The translations under genes were made by a program, and so were the position numbers. 64,000 bases of DNA from Mesorhizobium sp. M8A.F.Ca.ET.218.01.1.1 (GTDB lineage: Bacteria; Pseudomonadota; Alphaproteobacteria; Rhizobiales; Rhizobiaceae), in assembly GCF_004791165.1 (NCBI RefSeq), contig NZ_SRUZ01000009.1, forward strand, positions 150,873 through 214,872, read 5' to 3'. Within the stretch, counting starts at the first letter, position 1. The number at the start of each line of letters is the position of its first letter. Shown in pieces: positions 25,035 to 34,173 of the stretch. The notes under the pieces are model-generated. The model searched no databases. It was not told where the DNA came from and saw only the letters and a list, made by a program, of their open reading frames with translations.

Positions 25035-26375
25035 TCATTTGATGCCTGGGGTTCCGTCAAATTTCCGGTCCAGATGATCCCAGCATTCAAGGTAGTCATC
25101 CTGCAGAGTCTCGAGCTCGGCGGCGTAGCGAGTCAGTTGCTGCGGATACCGGGTCTCGAACATGAAGGCCAAGGTGTGGTCTAGCTTCACCGGCTTCAGT
25201 TCCACGCTGGATGCCTTCTCGAAGCCCATGGCATCCGGGCCATGCGGCAGCATCATATTGTGCAGACTCATGCCGCCCGGTACGAAGCCTTCTTCCTTGG
25301 CGTCGTATTGGCCCTCGATGAGGCCCATGAATTCGCTCATGATATTGCGATGGTACCAAGGTGGGCGGAACGTGTGCTCGGCCACCAACCAGCGAGGCGG
25401 GAAGATGACGAAATCGACATTCGCCGTTCCCGATTCCTCGGTTGGCGCCGTGAGCACCGTGAAGATCGATGGATCGGGATGGTCGAACAGGATCGCGCCG
25501 ACCGGCGAGAAGGTGCGCAGGTCGTATTTGAACGGCGCGTAATTACCATGCCAGGCAACAACGTCGAGCGGCGAATGCCCGATTTCGCTGACATAGAATT
25601 TGCCGCACCATTTCACATGCACGCGGCATGGCGTTTCCTTGTCCTCATAGGCAGCGACCGGCGTCTTGAAGTCGCGCGGGTTTGCGAGGCAGTTTGCGCC
25701 GATAGGGCCGCGATCCGGCAGGGTGAACTTGGCACCGTAGTTTTCGCAGACATAGCCGCGCCAATCGGAGCCCTCGCCGAGCCGTGAGACCTTGAACATC
25801 ATGCCTCGCGGGATCAGGCAGATCTCGGAAGGCTCAACATCAATGATGCCCATTTCGGTGATAACGCGAATAGCGCCGACTTGCGGCACAACCAACAGTT
25901 CGGCGTCGGCATTGAAAAAATAATCGTCGACCATGTCGTCATTGAAAACATAGACATGCGCCGCCATGCCGACCTGGGTCATGACGTCGCCGGCCGTCGT
26001 CATGGTGCGAATGCCGGCAAGAAAGTTGAGTTTTTCCGTTGGGGCCGGGAGCGGGTCCCAGCGCAATTGGCCGAGCGGCAGAGAATGATCATCGAGGCAC
26101 GGCGCCGATTTCCAGAACGGGTAGCTGGCGTTGGAAAACCGGCGCGTGTGCCGCACACTGGGGCGGATGCGGTAGAGCCAGGATCGCTCATTCGTGCCAC
26201 GGGGTGCGGTAAAGGGCGAGCCTGACAACTGCTCGGCATACAGTCCGAAGTTGCACTTTTGCGGACTATTCTGGCCCTGCGGCAGCGCGCCCGGAAGAGA
26301 CTCCGTCTCGAAGTCGTTACCGAAGCCCGGCATGTATTTTGGAGTGTTTGCGCGGTGTATCGGTGCCTGGGCCAT
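25035..26375 (-). CDS. hmgA: Homogentisate 1,2-dioxygenase
   Basis: A 446-residue cupin-type Fe(II) dioxygenase opening the homogentisate ring to maleylacetoacetate. Full length, with the conserved N terminus [31 protein letters not shown], and the iron-ligand region [20 protein letters not shown] (about residues 325-344). [18 protein letters not shown] carries a further conserved His segment. A good ribosome-binding site GGAGGTTT precedes ATG 26375. It is the first gene of the six-gene operon. The pathway products fumarate and acetoacetate link it to the acetoacetyl-CoA synthetase at 46503. Confidence 0.97.
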   Translation of the reverse strand: MAQAPIHRANTPKYMPGFGNDFETESLPGALPQGQNSPQKCNFGLYAEQLSGSPFTAPRGTNERSWLYRIRPSVRHTRRFSNASYPFWKSAPCLDDHSLPLGQLRWDPLPAPTEKLNFLAGIRTMTTAGDVMTQVGMAAHVYVFNDDMVDDYFFNADAELLVVPQVGAIRVITEMGIIDVEPSEICLIPRGMMFKVSRLGEGSDWRGYVCENYGAKFTLPDRGPIGANCLANPRDFKTPVAAYEDKETPCRVHVKWCGKFYVSEIGHSPLDVVAWHGNYAPFKYDLRTFSPVGAILFDHPDPSIFTVLTAPTEESGTANVDFVIFPPRWLVAEHTFRPPWYHRNIMSEFMGLIEGQYDAKEEGFVPGGMSLHNMMLPHGPDAMGFEKASSVELKPVKLDHTLAFMFETRYPQQLTRYAAELETLQDDYLECWDHLDRKFDGTPGIK

Positions 26376-26444
26376 TTTCGAAACCTCCGTTCCGCGAAAA
26401 TTCTAATCTGGTAGCGTTGCCAACCGTCACGTTTGGAACCAATC

Positions 26445-26516
26445 AGGGCTCGGTCGCACCTGGGCTGGCAGCCGGCGCGATTGAGGTCGAAAGGGCCAGC
26501 CGATTAGGCGAGCCCT
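26445..26516. repeat. Nested inverted repeat between the APC permease and hmgA
   Basis: The outer arms AGGGCTCG (26445-26452) and CGAGCCCT (26509-26516) and the inner arms GGCTGGC (26463-26469) and GCCAGCC (26495-26501) are exact complements in nested order. The mRNA leaving the permease gene (ends 26537) would fold into a two-part stem. No U-tract follows, so it may be a factor-dependent terminator, a 3' end protector, or a cruciform control site for hmgA. Confidence 0.5.
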
Positions 26517-26536
26517 CTCGTCTTGTCTTGAAGTTG

Positions 26537-27976
26537 TTACACTCTGTCGGCGTTTAACCGAGCGACGGCTCCAGGCCGCATCATTGCCCTCACCGCCCCA
26601 ATGACGGCAGCCACCAGGATCGTGGACGGCAGCGCGACAGCCAACGGGCCCGGAGTGCCCGTGAGGATGTCGAAACCGCTAATGCCGAAGTATGCCACGG
26701 CAGCAAAGCCTACAGCAGCAAGAGCAGGCATGATCTTCGTCTTGATCGGCTGGTTCGGTTCCAGTTCCGGGTTCTTGTTGAAGAATGCTATGACTGCGAG
26801 GCAGACCGCGAGCATCAGAAGGATGATGCATATGACGGCCACGTTCGCGATCCATGCGAACAGGGTAAGTAGCGGATCGAGGCCTGCGATGGCGAAGACC
26901 GAGATCACCGCGAGTGCGATAACCGTCTGCACGATCGTGGCGCGATGAGGACTCTGATAGGTGTCATGAGTGCGGCCGAGCCAGGCCGGCACAAGACCTT
27001 CTTTGCCGAGGAAGTAGAAATACCGGGCGACATGATTGTGGAAGGCCAGCAGGCAAGCGAAAACACTGGTCACGAACAACACGCGCATCAACACAGCCAG
27101 CCAGTTGCCGACATATTGATTTGCGATGTTGAACACGAACTGGATCGGGTCGCCGATGTTCTGCAGCTGGGTGACAATCGTTGACGTGCCCGCAGCCTCG
27201 ACGATCCAGATGGTCGAGATGGAATAGAAAACGCCGATCAGGAGGACTGCCGCGTATGTGGCGAGCGGAATGGTCCGCTTCGGATCTTTCGCCTCATCAC
27301 TGTAGAGGGTTGTGGCTTCAATGCCGATGTAGCAGCCGAAGGCAAACACGAATGTGACACCCAGTGCGGACGTGCTTGGCATACCCGACAGCGAAAGCGG
27401 GGCGAGATTGAACCCACCAGGAACGCCTTTGTAGACGATCATCAGGTCAAGGATCAAAACCACCGCGAATTCGGCGATGACGAGAATACCGAGCACCTTC
27501 GCGGAAAGGTCTATGCGTCGATAGGCAAGGATCCCGATCAGAGCCGACGCGCAAAGACTGAATGCCCACCACGGCACCGTGACACCGGTGAATGTCTTGA
27601 CCAGATCGGTGCAGACAGGGCCGAACATCCCCGACATGCCGATCTGCATGCAATTGTAGCCGAGAAGCGCCACAATGGCGGCCGCTCCGCCGGCGGTCTT
27701 TCCTAGTCCTCTTGTAATCAGGGTGTAGAACGAAGCCGCATTGTGCACGTGGCGGGCCATCGTCACGTAGCCCACCGAGAAAATCAGTACCAGTATCATC
27801 ATCAGCATGAAGGCCGGGACGATCGCCGTGCCGTTGCCGAAGAGAATGGCGACGGGCAAGACGCCCGCCATATTGGTGAGCGGGGCTACGGCAGACACCA
27901 CCATCAACGTGATGGCCGCTGCTCCCAGTGTCCCTGCCCGCAGCCCACGATCAGCTGAGGTTTGTTCCTTTGACAT
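26537..27976 (-). CDS. APC-superfamily amino acid/amine permease
   Basis: A 479-residue inner-membrane carrier with about 12 hydrophobic segments. TM1 carries the unwound-helix motif VVSAVAPLTNMAGVLPV (about residues 23-39), where APC carriers bind the amino group. FAFGCYIGIEATTLYSDEAKDP (about 230) is the conserved TM6-loop region. ATG 27976 has the ribosome-binding site GAAGGGGAA; the longer frame from 28009 runs into the operator. It is transcribed from a TTGACA promoter (28066-28039) overlapped by two copies of the module B motif. It is the probable importer of the module B substrate (inferred from the shared control region). Confidence 0.9.
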   Translation of the reverse strand: MSKEQTSADRGLRAGTLGAAAITLMVVSAVAPLTNMAGVLPVAILFGNGTAIVPAFMLMMILVLIFSVGYVTMARHVHNAASFYTLITRGLGKTAGGAAAIVALLGYNCMQIGMSGMFGPVCTDLVKTFTGVTVPWWAFSLCASALIGILAYRRIDLSAKVLGILVIAEFAVVLILDLMIVYKGVPGGFNLAPLSLSGMPSTSALGVTFVFAFGCYIGIEATTLYSDEAKDPKRTIPLATYAAVLLIGVFYSISTIWIVEAAGTSTIVTQLQNIGDPIQFVFNIANQYVGNWLAVLMRVLFVTSVFACLLAFHNHVARYFYFLGKEGLVPAWLGRTHDTYQSPHRATIVQTVIALAVISVFAIAGLDPLLTLFAWIANVAVICIILLMLAVCLAVIAFFNKNPELEPNQPIKTKIMPALAAVGFAAVAYFGISGFDILTGTPGPLAVALPSTILVAAVIGAVRAMMRPGAVARLNADRV

Positions 27977-28010
27977 CCAAATTCCCCTTCTAGAGTTCAT
28001 CGGCGTCATT

Positions 28011-28047
28011 GGTTCATTATTATCACCGATGGTTCTTTATCATGTGA
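28011..28047 (-). promoter_or_regulatory. Tandem operator of the APC permease gene
   Basis: GGTTCATTATTATCACC (28011-28027) is repeated in degenerate form as GGTTCTTTATCATGTGA (28031-28047, 11 of 17 matches), exactly 20 bp apart, that is two helical turns. The second copy overlaps the -10 and the first lies just past the start site, both suited to repression. The first copy recurs at 28141 and 38862 as its reverse complement with one to three changes. Confidence 0.65.
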
Positions 28048-28066
28048 TTTTTTTTGGAAATGTCAA
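28039..28066 (-). promoter_or_regulatory. Sigma-70 promoter of the APC permease gene
   Basis: On the minus strand, a perfect TTGACA (28066-28061), a 16-bp spacer and CATGAT (28044-28039, 4 of 6). The predicted start near 28032 gives a leader of about 56 nt before ATG 27976. Confidence 0.6.
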
Positions 28067-28101
28067 CCGGCCTGCAGCAACGCTATTTTGCGATGGCATA
28101 C

Positions 28102-28157
28102 TTGACATCGATTAAGCCTCGGACCGATAATCTATCTGATGGATACAATAATGAACC
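28102..28157 (+). promoter_or_regulatory. Promoter and operator of the phospho-lyase/kinase/SDR transcript
   Basis: A perfect TTGACA (28102-28107), an 18-bp spacer and GATAAT (28126-28131, 5 of 6), with an expected start near 28138. The module B motif GGATACAATAATGAACC (28141-28157) directly follows, then CGACGGTCAA, a 10-mer also found beside the iclR copy (38885-38894). A repressor here would block initiation. Confidence 0.7.
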
Positions 28158-28185
28158 GACGGTCAAACAAACCACAACAGGCTGG

Positions 28186-29472
28186 ATGATGGACGACACG
28201 CAGGCTCTGCTCGCCAGGCGCGAGAAATTGCTCGGAAAGAACACCTCGATCTTCTACGAGAATCCTGTGCATCTCGTCCGCGGAAAGGGTGTCTGGCTGT
28301 GGGACGCGGACGGCAAGCGTTATCTAGACTGCTACAACAACGTGCCCCATGTCGGCCATTGCCACCCGTATGTAGTGGATGCGATCTGCCGACAGGCTTC
28401 AACGCTGAACACACACACCCGGTATCTCCACGAAGGCATCCTGAACTACGTAGAACGACTTTTGGGTTACTTCGACGATTCGCTGGATGCCGCCATCCTG
28501 ACCTGTACCGGTAGCGAGGCGAACGACATCGCTCTTCGGATGGCACAAGCCGTCACAGGAAAGACGGGGGTGATCGCAACAGACTTCACCTACCACGGAA
28601 ACACGACGGCCGTTTCCCAGCTGTCGACACGTATGCCACCTGTCGGAGGCTATGGCGGCCATGTCCGTCATGTATCGGCACCCGACAGCTACCGGCCACT
28701 GGGTGGGGTTGCGGGCGAACCGTTTGCAGCTGCTTTCACCGCTGAGGTAGAGAAGGCGATCCGTTCGCTTGACGAGAGCGGACACGGGTTCTCGGCTTTG
28801 ATCGTCGACCCGTTCTTCGCGAACGAGGGCTTCCCCGATTTGCCCAAGGGATTCTTGACGGGAGCGGCCGAAGCGGTGCGAAAGGCTGGGGGTCTTCTAA
28901 TTGCCGACGAAGTCCAACCTGGGTTTGGCAGGACTGGCGACAACATGTGGGGACATCAGCACGCCGGCATCGTTCCCGATGTCGTCACGCTGGGCAAGCC
29001 GATGGGAAACGGACATCCCATTGCTGGCGTCGTGGCGGGATCGGAGACCCTGAACGCATTCCGCAAGGCGTTTCGATATTTCAACACCTTTGGCGGCAAT
29101 CCGGTTTCCTGTGCTGCGGGCATGGCCGTACTCGACGTGCTGGAAGACGAGAAACTGGTCGAAAACGCAAAAAACGTCGGCAAATATGCCAAGGACGGCC
29201 TCGTGCGGTTGGCGCAAAAGCATTCCGTCATCGGCGACGTGCGTGGCAACGGACTGTTTTTCGGGGCGGAACTTGTGCTCGACAGGGCGGAGAAGACGCC
29301 CGCGCCTGAACTCGCAACGCGGCTCATCAACGAAATGCGCAAGCGCGGGGTTTTGATGGGCAAGCTCGGCATCCACCAGTGCGCGACGAAAATCCGCCCG
29401 CCGATGCCCTTCACTACGGAAAATGCCGACCTGTTGATCGGCACCCTCGATGACGTGCTGACAGCGCTCTAG
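28186..29472 (+). CDS. Class III aminotransferase-fold phospho-lyase (ETNPPL/PHYKPL type), module B
   Basis: A 428-residue PLP enzyme, equal in length to the paralogue at 14187. Motifs: CYNNVPHVGHCHPYV (about 50), NTHTRYLHEG (about 75), CTGSEANDIALRMA (about 105), DEVQPGFGRTG (about 245) and the Lys-bearing TLGKPMGNGHPIAGV (about 275). Family knowledge: such enzymes act on O-phosphorylated 1,2-amino-alcohols, releasing phosphate, ammonia and an aldehyde. ATG 28186 (or 28189) is preferred: the longer frame from 28054 would span promoter and operator and shows no homology there. It is followed by its kinase 11 bp on. Confidence 0.9.
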   Translation: MMDDTQALLARREKLLGKNTSIFYENPVHLVRGKGVWLWDADGKRYLDCYNNVPHVGHCHPYVVDAICRQASTLNTHTRYLHEGILNYVERLLGYFDDSLDAAILTCTGSEANDIALRMAQAVTGKTGVIATDFTYHGNTTAVSQLSTRMPPVGGYGGHVRHVSAPDSYRPLGGVAGEPFAAAFTAEVEKAIRSLDESGHGFSALIVDPFFANEGFPDLPKGFLTGAAEAVRKAGGLLIADEVQPGFGRTGDNMWGHQHAGIVPDVVTLGKPMGNGHPIAGVVAGSETLNAFRKAFRYFNTFGGNPVSCAAGMAVLDVLEDEKLVENAKNVGKYAKDGLVRLAQKHSVIGDVRGNGLFFGAELVLDRAEKTPAPELATRLINEMRKRGVLMGKLGIHQCATKIRPPMPFTTENADLLIGTLDDVLTAL

Positions 29473-29483
29473 GGAGATTTGTC

Positions 29484-30491
29484 GTGGGAGACATTTCCGA
29501 GGCGCTATCTGCACGTCTTTCACTCAGAGCCAAGGAAGCACTCGCTCACTGGGGACTCTCGCCCCAGCAGCCGGAGCTTCTGAAGTACCGTGAGAATGCA
29601 GTCTTCAGGATTGCACTTTCGGACGGGCGCCCCGCGGTCCTGAGGCTCCACCGTCCTGGATACCACAGCGCCGCGGCCCTTGGTTCGGAGCTGCAGTGGA
29701 TGAAGGTGCTGAGGCAAGGCGGAATCGAGGTCCCGACGCCCCTCCCCACTCTCAACGGCGGCGACTATATAGCGCTGCCGTCGAGCGTGGACTTTCCCGA
29801 ACAGAACGCCGACATCGTGTCTTGGCTCTCCGGAGCGCCGCTGGGCCAGTCGGGCGTGATGCTTGAGCACGAACCGCAAGATCTCGTTCGCCTGTTCAGC
29901 GCCCTCGGCAACAAGATGGCCGATCTCCACAACATCAGCGACGCCTGGGTATGCGGCGGTGCTTTCGACCGTCCATCCTGGGACAAGGACGGTTTGCTCG
30001 GGGAGACCCCTCTATGGGGACGTTTCTGGGATTTCGACGCTCTGTCGGTGGCAGACCAAAACAAACTCGGTAGGCTTCGCGGTATCTTGTCGTCCAAACT
30101 CGAGGGCGTCCAGAACCTTGATTTCGGCCTGATCCATGCAGACCTCGTCAGGGAGAACGTCCTGGTGACGCCAAGCTCCGTCCAGTTCATAGATTTCGAT
30201 GACTCCGGTTACGGGTGGCGTGTCTTCGATATCGCAACGACGCTATTGCGCAACCGCAAGGAGCCCCACTACCCGGCAATCAAGAAGGCGGTTCTCGATG
30301 GCTATAGGCAAAGCAGGGAACTGTCTGAACGTTCCGAATCGCTGCTGCCGCTCTTCCTGCTTCTGCGTAGTCTTACTTACATTGGATGGATCGGAGAACG
30401 CCCGGAATTGGCCGACAATGGCGCACGCTTGTCACGCTACCTCGACGATTCATACGGTCTTGCGGACGACTATCTTGGCACAGGCTGGTGA
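29484..30491 (+). CDS. Hydroxylysine-kinase-like phosphotransferase (APH/choline-kinase fold), module B
   Basis: A 335-residue kinase starting with GTG behind AGGGAG. It shows LLKYRENAVFRIAL (ATP lobe, about residue 35), IHADLVRENVLV (catalytic Asp and Asn, about 215) and IDFDDSGYGWRVFDIA (Mg-binding Asp, about 235). It aligns along its length with the module A kinase at 13168-14187. Expected reaction: ATP-dependent phosphorylation of an amino-alcohol hydroxyl, feeding the lyase encoded just upstream. The gene order lyase then kinase is the same in both modules. Confidence 0.87.
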   Translation: MGDISEALSARLSLRAKEALAHWGLSPQQPELLKYRENAVFRIALSDGRPAVLRLHRPGYHSAAALGSELQWMKVLRQGGIEVPTPLPTLNGGDYIALPSSVDFPEQNADIVSWLSGAPLGQSGVMLEHEPQDLVRLFSALGNKMADLHNISDAWVCGGAFDRPSWDKDGLLGETPLWGRFWDFDALSVADQNKLGRLRGILSSKLEGVQNLDFGLIHADLVRENVLVTPSSVQFIDFDDSGYGWRVFDIATTLLRNRKEPHYPAIKKAVLDGYRQSRELSERSESLLPLFLLLRSLTYIGWIGERPELADNGARLSRYLDDSYGLADDYLGTGW

Positions 30492-30544
30492 TCTTGAACG
30501 CGGTTCCTTCTGCAATTTGGTGGCTTAGGAAAGGGTAATCGGAG

Positions 30545-31336
30545 ATGCCTTCGGCAGTCGACGAAAGCAGGCCTGTAGCCCTGATAACAGGCGGAGGCAC
30601 CGGGATCGGTGCAGCCATCGCATTGAAATTGGCGTCCACGCATTTCGTCGCAATCTGCGGGCGAAGAGAGGCAATCCTGCAAACCGTCGCCAACCAGACG
30701 GGCGGACTGGCGATTGCGGCTGATATAAGCGTGCCCGCTGACGCGGCAGCCGTAGTTGAAAAGGTCGTTGCCCATTTCGGTCGCCTGGATTCGCTGGTCC
30801 TGAACGCAGGCACTGTCATCGCCGCATCCGTCTCGGAGATGTCCATTGTCGACTGGCAAACCCAAATCGACGTCAATCTGACCGCGCCGTTTGTAATGGC
30901 GAAAGCTGCAATTCCGCATCTGCTGCGGACAAAAGGAGCGATCGTCACCATCTCGTCCGTTGCGGGCGCAACGGCCGGTGCCGGGCTGGCCGCCTACAGT
31001 GCGTCGAAAGCCGGTGTGACGCTCCTAACCCAGACGATAGCCCTTGAATACGCTCGCCATGGTCTTCGCGCCAACGTGATTGCCCCGGGCTGGGTGCGAA
31101 CGGAGATGGCCGATATGGAAATGAGCATGCTGACCGAAGGCGGGGACCCAGAGCCGGGATATCGCCGTGTCACGCGGCTCGTGCCGCAACGGCGGGCAGC
31201 TGACGCGAGCGAAATAGCAAATGTCGCCGCGTTTCTCCTTTCGCCGGAAGCCTCGTATGTCAACGGCGCCCTGATCAACGTCGACGGAGGCAGCAGCGTG
31301 GTCAATCGAGGACTCGTGGAATTCGACCAAGGCTGA
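30545..31336 (+). CDS. Short-chain dehydrogenase/reductase, module B
   Basis: A 263-residue classical SDR: ITGGGTGIG cofactor motif (about residue 14), LNAGTV (about 82), the catalytic Ser in TISSVAGATAG (about 137) and the YSASK pair (about 150). The C terminus SYVNGALINVDGGSS is typical. It lies 53 bp after the kinase with its own AAAGGG-type ribosome-binding site, so it is probably the third gene of the transcript. It could interconvert a hydroxyl and carbonyl on the substrate or a side product. An IS630 element is inserted 21 bp past its stop. Confidence 0.88.
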   Translation: MPSAVDESRPVALITGGGTGIGAAIALKLASTHFVAICGRREAILQTVANQTGGLAIAADISVPADAAAVVEKVVAHFGRLDSLVLNAGTVIAASVSEMSIVDWQTQIDVNLTAPFVMAKAAIPHLLRTKGAIVTISSVAGATAGAGLAAYSASKAGVTLLTQTIALEYARHGLRANVIAPGWVRTEMADMEMSMLTEGGDPEPGYRRVTRLVPQRRAADASEIANVAAFLLSPEASYVNGALINVDGGSSVVNRGLVEFDQG

Positions 31337-31357
31337 GGCAATGATTGGTCGCTGCTA

Positions 31358-32400
31358 GAGCGGTTCGCGTTTTATCTGAATCGGGATTCCCAAGAATGAG
31401 CAAATCAGATTCGATGTTCTGACCGTTGGAGGTCGGGACTGATGGCGAAGCCTTATTCGATGGATCTGCGGGCGCGGGCACTGGCCCGGCTTGAAGAGGG
31501 CGAGACGAGCCGCGAGGTGGCTGCTGCGCTGAAGGTGGCAGTGTCGAGTGTGATCAAGTGGGCGGCGCGCAAGCGTCGCCTTGGTAGTGCGGCACCCGGC
31601 AAGATGGGCGGTCACCGGCCCTATCTGATCGACGGGGAGCATCGTGCTTTCGTCCTGGGCGAGGTCGAGCGAGATGCCAACGTGACGCTTCATCAATTGA
31701 CGGCGGCACTGGCTGAACGTGGTCTTACCATCCACCCTGCGAGCGTCGGTCGCTTCCTGCATCGCGAGGGCAAGAGTTTTAAAAAAAACCATTCTGCCGG
31801 CCGAGCAGCTCAAGCCAAAGCTGATGCGCCGGCGAGCGCAATGGATGCGCTACCAGACCCGCATTGACCCTACGCGCCTGGTCTTCCTGGATGAAACATG
31901 GGTCAAGACCAACATGGCGCCATCGCGCGGCTGGGGTGTGCGCGGCAAGCGGCTGATGGCCCACACGCCACATGGCCATTGGAAGACGATGACCTTCATC
32001 GCCGCGCTACGCCATGACCGGGTAGAGGCGCCGTGGGTCATTGACGGACCCATCAACGCGCAGGCCTTCCGCGTCTATGTCGAAACCGAGCTCATCAAAA
32101 CCCTGAAGCCGGGGGACATCGTCATTCTCGACAATCTCGGTTCCCATAAGGGCCAAGCCGTCCGCGATATCGTCAGAGCTGCTGGGGCGCGGCTCTTCTT
32201 CCTGCCGCCCTACAGTCCAGATCTCAACCCAATCGAGAAACTGTTCGCCAAGCTCAAGCACTGCATGCGACGTGCCGCCAAACGAAGCATTGAGGCCGTA
32301 CACAACGCCATCGCCCACACCCTCGACCAGGTCAGCCCAAACGAATGCAACAACTACATCGAAAGCGCAGGCTATAAGTCAACCTAAATGCGAACCGCTC
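31358..32400. mobile_element. IS630-family insertion sequence, 1043 bp
   Basis: Terminal inverted repeats GAGCGGTTCGC (31358-31368) and GCGAACCGCTC (32390-32400) are exact complements, and each end abuts a TA (31356-31357 and 32401-32402), the standard IS630 target duplication. It contains one transposase in two frames. It sits between the module B plus-strand transcript and the convergent folD gene, and it breaks neither. Confidence 0.9.
31442..32387 (+). CDS. IS630-family transposase in two frames meeting at an A8 run
   Basis: Frame A (31442-31867) carries the N-terminal helix-turn-helix region (MDLRARALARLEEGETSREV). The second frame (ending 32387) carries the DDE core: the Asp in FLDETWVKTNMA, the Asp in VILDNLGSHKG and the Glu in NPIEKLFAKLKH. 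The frames meet at TTTTAAAAAAAACC near 31782-31792; a shift of one base gives the expected KSFKK-TILPAEQ junction. Slippage at A-runs is known in this family, so the element may be active. An ordinary frameshift mutation cannot be excluded. Confidence 0.8.
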
Positions 32401-32411
32401 TAGAGTCTTCT

Positions 32412-33293
32412 TCACCGAGCGCTGCGCTGGGCGGCCTTAAGGGTGTTGGCCATGAGCATCGCGATCGTCATCGGCCCGACGCCGCCGGGCACGGGAGTGA
32501 TTGCCCCGGCAATTCGACAAGCGTCCTCGAAATCAACGTCGCCGACTAAACGTCCCTTTCCGGTGCCATCGGCTGCGGGTAGTCGGTTAATACCGACGTC
32601 GATAACCGTGGCACCCGGTTTGATCCAGTTTCCCTTCACGAAGTCCGGCTTGCCGACAGCGGCGACCAGGATGTCGGCCCCTCGGCAGATCTGTTCGATT
32701 TCCGCTGTTCGGCTGTGCGCGATCGTTACGGTCGCGTTCGACGCGAGCAGCAGATTGGCCATCGGTTTGCCGACGATGTTGGACCGCCCGATGACCACCG
32801 CCGTCAAACCTGACAGGTCCTTGCCCCGGACCGACTCAATCAGCAGCATCGCCCCTGCTGGCGTACACGGGACGAGCGCGCCCTCGAGTTCGCCAGTTCC
32901 CAGCATACCCACATTGACATAATGGAACCCATCAACGTCCTTGTCAGGCGATATCGCCTGAATAATCTTTCCTGCATCCAGATGTTTTGGCAAAGGCAAC
33001 TGCAGAAGGAGTCCATGAATTTTCGGGTCTTCGTTCAATGTGTGCACCAGGCCAAGAAGTTCTTTCTCGGACGTGATTTCGGGCAATTCATACTTTCGTG
33101 AGAGGAAGCCGCACTCTTCGGCCTTCCGCCCCTTCGAGGAGACGTAAACCTGGCTGGCTGGATCACTTCCGACGATAACCACGGCAAGACCAGGATTGAT
33201 GCCGGAACTCTTCAAGGCCTCAGTTTCGAGTTTTACTCGTTCGAGTATTGAAGCCGCCACGATTGCTCCAGAGATGATGACTGGTTCTCTCAT
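32412..33293 (-). CDS. folD: Bifunctional methylene-THF dehydrogenase / methenyl-THF cyclohydrolase
   Basis: A 293-residue FolD. Conserved [13 protein letters not shown] (catalytic Tyr and Lys, about residues 45-57), the [11 protein letters not shown] motif (about 95), DGFHYVNVG (about 120), the NAD(P) motif [14 protein letters not shown] (about 160) and [15 protein letters not shown] (about 270). It converts 5,10-methylene-THF through methenyl to 10-formyl-THF. ATG 33293, 11 bp past purU, is used. It is last in a minus-strand series with purU and etfAB. It would take the C1 units released by the DMGDH-like enzymes. This copy may be pathway-specific, separate from a housekeeping folD elsewhere (inference). 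Confidence 0.95.
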   Translation of the reverse strand: MREPVIISGAIVAASILERVKLETEALKSSGINPGLAVVIVGSDPASQVYVSSKGRKAEECGFLSRKYELPEITSEKELLGLVHTLNEDPKIHGLLLQLPLPKHLDAGKIIQAISPDKDVDGFHYVNVGMLGTGELEGALVPCTPAGAMLLIESVRGKDLSGLTAVVIGRSNIVGKPMANLLLASNATVTIAHSRTAEIEQICRGADILVAAVGKPDFVKGNWIKPGATVIDVGINRLPAADGTGKGRLVGDVDFEDACRIAGAITPVPGGVGPMTIAMLMANTLKAAQRSAR

Positions 33294-33303
33294 CTGGCCC
33301 TGG

Positions 33304-34155
33304 TCACGCGAAAACGATTGTCTTGTGGCCATTGAGCATGACCCGACGCTCCAGGTGCATCTTCACCGCCCTGGCCAGCACCCTGCTTTCTATATCCCGG
33401 CCCGTGGCGACGAAATCGTCGGCGGTCATCGTATGCGTCACACGCTCCGTTTCCTGCTCGATGATCGGCCCTTCGTCGAGATCAGGCGTCACATAGTGGG
33501 CTGTCGCGCCAATCAGCTTCACGCCGCGTTCGAAGGCCTGATGATAAGGCTTTGCTCCCTTGAACGACGGAAGGAACGAGTGATGGATGTTGATGACTTT
33601 TCCGAACAGCCGGGTGGAGAGGTTGTCCGAGAGCACCTGCATGTATCGGGCTAACACCACGAGATCTGCCTCCGTCTCCCGGACGAGATCGAGCAGCACC
33701 TTCTCCTTTTCCGCCTTGTTGTCCTTGGTGATGTTGAAGACGTGATAGGGGATACCCTCTATCTCTGCGGTTCGGCGGCTGTCCTCGTGGTTCGACACGA
33801 TAGCTACAACCTCGACCTGCAGCCATCCCACACGGATTTGGTAGAGCAGATGCAACATTGCGTGGTCGAACCTGGAAACCATGATGATGATCTTCAGCTT
33901 GCGGCCGGCGTCGACGACATCGGCCTTCATGCCGAAGCGGTCCAACACGGGCTTCACGGCGTGTTCGACCTGTTCCTTGGTTGTGGGCTGCCTGAATTCG
34001 ACGGCGATGCGCATGAAGAAGCGGTTGGAAAGGCGGTCCCAGAACTGGTTGCTCTCGGTTATATTGGCGCCCAGGGCGGAAAGTTCCGTCGCGACCGCCG
34101 CGACGATGCCGGGTTGGTCGTCGCAGGACAGGGTAATCGTGTAGGATTGCGGCAC
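33304..34155 (-). CDS. purU: Formyltetrahydrofolate deformylase
   Basis: A 283-residue two-domain enzyme. The N-terminal ACT domain (about 1-80; [17 protein letters not shown]) precedes a formyltransferase-like catalytic domain with [31 protein letters not shown] (catalytic His and Asn region, about 210-230) and the Asp of [14 protein letters not shown] (about 245). It hydrolyses 10-formyl-THF to formate and THF. Next to folD it forms an outlet for methyl-derived C1 units and recycles THF, as seen in demethylation operons. It lies 18 bp after etfA. Confidence 0.94.
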   Translation of the reverse strand: MPQSYTITLSCDDQPGIVAAVATELSALGANITESNQFWDRLSNRFFMRIAVEFRQPTTKEQVEHAVKPVLDRFGMKADVVDAGRKLKIIIMVSRFDHAMLHLLYQIRVGWLQVEVVAIVSNHEDSRRTAEIEGIPYHVFNITKDNKAEKEKVLLDLVRETEADLVVLARYMQVLSDNLSTRLFGKVINIHHSFLPSFKGAKPYHQAFERGVKLIGATAHYVTPDLDEGPIIEQETERVTHTMTADDFVATGRDIESRVLARAVKMHLERRVMLNGHKTIVFA

Positions 34156-34173
34156 GTTTTCATTCCCCTCGTG

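Noticed and set aside
28054-28185. Upstream extension of the phospho-lyase frame
   Set aside because: It covers a TTGACA/GATAAT promoter and the operator, and the paralogue starts at the MMDDTQ-equivalent position.
31442-32387. Calling the IS630 transposase a pseudogene
   Set aside because: The frames meet at an A8 run where slippage is known in this family, and both ends are intact.
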